NCBI GenBank assembly: GCA_947591115.1
Contig: CANQCX010000080.1
Span: forward strand, 1 to 8,519
Direction of reading: 5' to 3'
Length of the DNA stretch: 8,519 nt
Origin: an uncultured Lachnospiraceae bacterium
Lineage (GTDB): Bacteria; Bacillota; Clostridia; Lachnospirales; Lachnospiraceae
Shown: positions 6,884-8,519 of the stretch, piece after piece
Layout of the letters: every line of letters starts with the position of its first letter
How positions within the stretch are numbered: position 1 is the stretch's first letter
Program-made: the position numbers and the translations under genes
Notes under the pieces: generated by a model
What the model saw: only the letters and a program-made list of their open reading frames with translations
Told to the model about the DNA's origin: nothing
Databases searched by the model: none

Positions 6884-6892
6884 ATTATAGCA
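6884..6892 (-). promoter_or_regulatory. Extended -10 promoter on the - strand
   Basis: The - strand reads TGCTATAAT here, a perfect extended -10 (TGn plus TATAAT). Only a poor -35 (TTTCCT, 17 bp upstream) is present, which extended -10 promoters tolerate. It would start RNA near 6877 and give the lytic transglycosylase gene a leader of about 130 nt. Confidence 0.45.
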
Positions 6893-6930
6893 GAAATATA
6901 TGCTTTAGGAAAGAAAAAGAAGAAAATCTC

Positions 6931-6959
6931 TTGAAATCGGAGGGTACATGTTGTAGCAT
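6931..6959 (+). promoter_or_regulatory. Weak candidate promoter for the lysA-like gene
   Basis: TTGAAA (6931-6936) is 17 bp from TAGCAT (6954-6959), a good -35 with a 4/6 -10. The start site would lie near 6966, only about 20 nt before the ATG at 6988. No better + strand promoter is visible between 6749 and 6987, and no lysine riboswitch was recognised there. Confidence 0.3.
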
Positions 6960-6987
6960 ATTGGAAGCAGACAAAGGAGAGAACAAT

Positions 6988-8256
6988 ATGAAGAAAATAC
7001 CGTTTGTTACGAAGGAGCAGGTGGAGGAAATCGTAAAAACATATCCGACGCCGTTCCATCTTTACGATGAAAAAGGGATTCGGGAAAATGCAAAGGCGGT
7101 CAAAGAGGCTTTTGCGTGGAATTCGGGATTTCGTGAATATTTTGCAGTGAAGGCCAATCCGAATCCGTATATTTTAAAAATCATGAAGGATTACGATTTC
7201 GGCTGCGACTGTTCCTCTTATACAGAGCTTATGCTGGCAAAATCCTGCGGCTTCGATGGAGAGCATATCATGTTTTCTTCGAACGATACTCCGGCGGAGG
7301 AATTCGCTTATGCCAATGAGCTGGGCGCGATCATCAATCTGGACGATCTGACGCATGTGGATTTTCTGGAAGAAACCATCGGGCATATTCCGGAAACGAT
7401 TAGCTGCCGCTACAATCCGGGCGGCGTATTTGAATTAAGCAACGGGATCATGGACAACCCCGGCGACGCCAAGTACGGAATGACGAAAGAGCAGTTGTTT
7501 ACGGCGTTTCGGCTGTTGAAGGAAAAAGGCGCGAAGAAATTCGGCGTTCACGCGTTTCTGGCAAGCAATACGGTTACGAACGAATACTATCCGAAGCTGG
7601 CGAAGCAGCTCTTTACGCTTGTTGCCGAGCTTCATGAGCAGACAGGCTGTGAGATTGCGTTTGTCAATCTTTCCGGCGGCGTGGGAATTCCTTATACGCC
7701 GGACAAAGAGCCGAATGATATCCGCGCCATCGGCGAGGGCGTGCGTAAGGTGTATGAGGAGGTTTTGGTACCGGCAGGACTGGGCGGCATTAAGATTTAC
7801 GCGGAAATGGGGCGTTTTATGCTTGGACCGTACGGCGGACTGGTTACGAAGGCAATTCACGAGAAGCACACATATAAGGAATATATCGGCGTAGACGCAT
7901 GTGCGGCAAATCTGATGCGGCCTGCCATCTACGGCGCTTACCATCATATTACGGTGCTGGGCAAAGAGGACGAGCCTTGCGAATATACGTATGACGTTAC
8001 CGGCTCGCTCTGTGAAAACTGTGATAAATTTGCGGTAAACCGTAGACTCCCGAAGATCGAAAAAGGCGACTACCTGTTTATCCACGATGCCGGCGCACAT
8101 GGGTTTGCAATGGGATATAATTACAACGGAAAGCTGCGCTCCGCAGAACTGCTGCTTCAGGAGGACAACAGCGTGAAGCTGATCCGCCGCGCGGAAACGC
8201 CGCAGGACTATTTCGCAACGTTTGATTGCTTTGAGGACATAAAAATCGAGAGGTAA
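6988..8256 (+). CDS. lysA: Diaminopimelate decarboxylase-like PLP enzyme (fold type III)
   Basis: Probably converts meso-diaminopimelate to L-lysine and CO2, the last step of lysine synthesis, in the cytosol. It has 422 residues from the ATG at 6988, which follows AAGGAG (6974-6979) by 8 nt; the frame is open further upstream but without a ribosome site. K55 in YFAVKANPNP is the PLP Schiff-base lysine. SGGVGIPY (229-236) and EMGRFMLGPYG (273-283) are the phosphate-binding region. C342-E343 (SLCENCD) matches the conserved Cys-Glu at the active site, and the C-terminal part reads GAHGFAMGYNYNGKLRSAE. The usual GLHCHIGS segment is GVHAFLASN (186-194). This marks a divergent clostridial branch often annotated as lysA. 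A related carboxylase acting on another diamino acid cannot be excluded. The gene appears to be transcribed alone: divergent from the gene on its left, and followed by a hairpin and a new promoter. Confidence 0.85.
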   Translation: MKKIPFVTKEQVEEIVKTYPTPFHLYDEKGIRENAKAVKEAFAWNSGFREYFAVKANPNPYILKIMKDYDFGCDCSSYTELMLAKSCGFDGEHIMFSSNDTPAEEFAYANELGAIINLDDLTHVDFLEETIGHIPETISCRYNPGGVFELSNGIMDNPGDAKYGMTKEQLFTAFRLLKEKGAKKFGVHAFLASNTVTNEYYPKLAKQLFTLVAELHEQTGCEIAFVNLSGGVGIPYTPDKEPNDIRAIGEGVRKVYEEVLVPAGLGGIKIYAEMGRFMLGPYGGLVTKAIHEKHTYKEYIGVDACAANLMRPAIYGAYHHITVLGKEDEPCEYTYDVTGSLCENCDKFAVNRRLPKIEKGDYLFIHDAGAHGFAMGYNYNGKLRSAELLLQEDNSVKLIRRAETPQDYFATFDCFEDIKIER

Positions 8257-8272
8257 GAAGCAGTGCGGCTGC

Positions 8273-8297
8273 ATCTGACGATATCTGACGATATCGT
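8273..8297 (+). repeat. 10-bp tandem repeat that builds a hairpin after lysA
   Basis: ATCTGACGAT occurs twice in tandem (8273-8282, 8283-8292). Together with the following bases it makes a perfect 8-bp stem, ACGATATC (8278-8285) with GATATCGT (8290-8297), around a TGAC loop. A run of six T (8313-8318) lies 15 nt further on, too far for a standard intrinsic terminator. It is still the best candidate for the end of the lysA transcript. Confidence 0.5.
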
Positions 8298-8308
8298 AAA
8301 ATTTGGTC

Positions 8309-8336
8309 TTGATTTTTTATTCTTAAATGTTATAAT
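8309..8336 (+). promoter_or_regulatory. Sigma-A promoter downstream of lysA
   Basis: TTGATT (8309-8314) and a perfect TATAAT (8331-8336) are 16 bp apart in an AT-rich setting. Transcription would begin near 8343. No convincing gene begins within the next 145 nt, so it probably serves a gene starting at or beyond the right edge. Confidence 0.6.
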
Positions 8337-8431
8337 AAACTTAATAAATATGAAAGGATGTCAGACTTGGTTTTGACAGATGGGTGCAGAACATGACAAG
8401 AGCGTACGCAGATATCAGAACAAAAATAGAC

Positions 8432-8461
8432 ATTGATCATATTATAAATGATATTGATCAT
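8432..8461. repeat. Spaced ATTGATCAT direct repeats
   Basis: ATTGATCAT occurs at 8432-8440 and 8453-8461, a period of 21 bp or two helical turns, each copy holding the palindrome TGATCA. The second overlaps an inverted repeat, AATGAT-ATTG-ATCATT (8447-8462). Such spacing suits a regulator binding one face of the DNA. Chance is possible in AT-rich sequence. Confidence 0.4.
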
Positions 8462-8492
8462 TAGTTTCTGAAAATATTACGGAAGAGAATAT

Positions 8493-8519
8493 ATGGGGAT
8501 AGAACAAACTATAATATTA
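8493..8519 (+). CDS. Possible start of a gene running off the right edge
   Basis: An ATG at 8493 follows GGAAGAG (8481-8487) by 5 nt and its frame stays open for the nine codons left in the window (MGIEQTIIL). The promoter at 8309-8336 would give it a leader of about 150 nt. Nine residues are too few to assign a family, and the start could be false. Confidence 0.25.

Noticed and set aside
6749..6987. Lysine riboswitch upstream of the lysA-like gene
   Set aside because: The conserved L-box segments were not found on the + strand, and the best promoter leaves a leader of only about 20 nt.
6931..6987. Longer N-terminus for the lysA-like protein from an upstream start in the same frame
   Set aside because: The extra 19 residues have no family similarity and no ribosome site, whereas AAGGAG is well placed before the ATG at 6988.
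8350..8376. Leader-peptide-like frame MKGCQTWF just after the promoter at 8309-8336
   Set aside because: No ribosome site, only one Trp and no clear alternative hairpins or terminator downstream, so attenuation is not supported.
8393..8464. Short frame of 23 codons starting MTRAYADIRTK and ending at TAG 8462-8464
   Set aside because: There is no ribosome site before the ATG, its composition follows the TGATCA repeats, and it matches no family I know. Too weak to call a gene.

Overview
The window looks like chromosome from a Gram-positive anaerobe of the class Clostridia, most likely a Lachnospiraceae-type gut bacterium. This is inferred from strong AGGAGG-like ribosome sites, sigma-A promoters, the clostridial form of the lysA-like protein and the pairing of GH2 with GH53 galactan enzymes. 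No mobile element, CRISPR array, tRNA or rRNA is visible, and most of the content belongs to recognisable families.

Positions 1-3284 hold the end of a galactan/galactoside operon on the + strand. It contains a GH2 beta-galactosidase cut off by the left edge, then a GH53 endo-beta-1,4-galactanase with no signal peptide. The two could turn imported galacto-oligosaccharides into galactose in the cytoplasm.

Positions 3296-5960 hold a heavy-metal resistance operon on the + strand: a free-standing HMA metal-binding protein, a P1B-2 (Zn/Cd/Pb) export ATPase lacking its own HMA domain, and a CadC-like ArsR/SmtB repressor. The operon has a near-consensus sigma-A promoter. A perfect 19-bp-arm palindrome overlaps its -10 box and contains an ArsR-type TGAA-N6-TTCA core. 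The same palindrome, followed by a T run, is also the only plausible terminator for the galactan operon, so one element may serve as both operator and terminator.

Positions 5957-6748 on the - strand encode an SLT-type lytic transglycosylase with a Ser/Ala-rich linker and no signal peptide. Its stop codon overlaps that of the repressor inside a 12-bp palindrome. Its upstream region carries an extended -10 promoter, a sequence resembling a flagellar sigma-D promoter, and an interrupted palindrome just before the ribosome site. These features suggest, without proving, a flagellum-linked enzyme.

Positions 6988-8256 on the + strand encode a diaminopimelate decarboxylase-like PLP enzyme (lysine biosynthesis). 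The last 263 bases hold a tandem repeat with a hairpin, a good sigma-A promoter, spaced TGATCA repeats and possibly the first codons of another gene running off the right edge.
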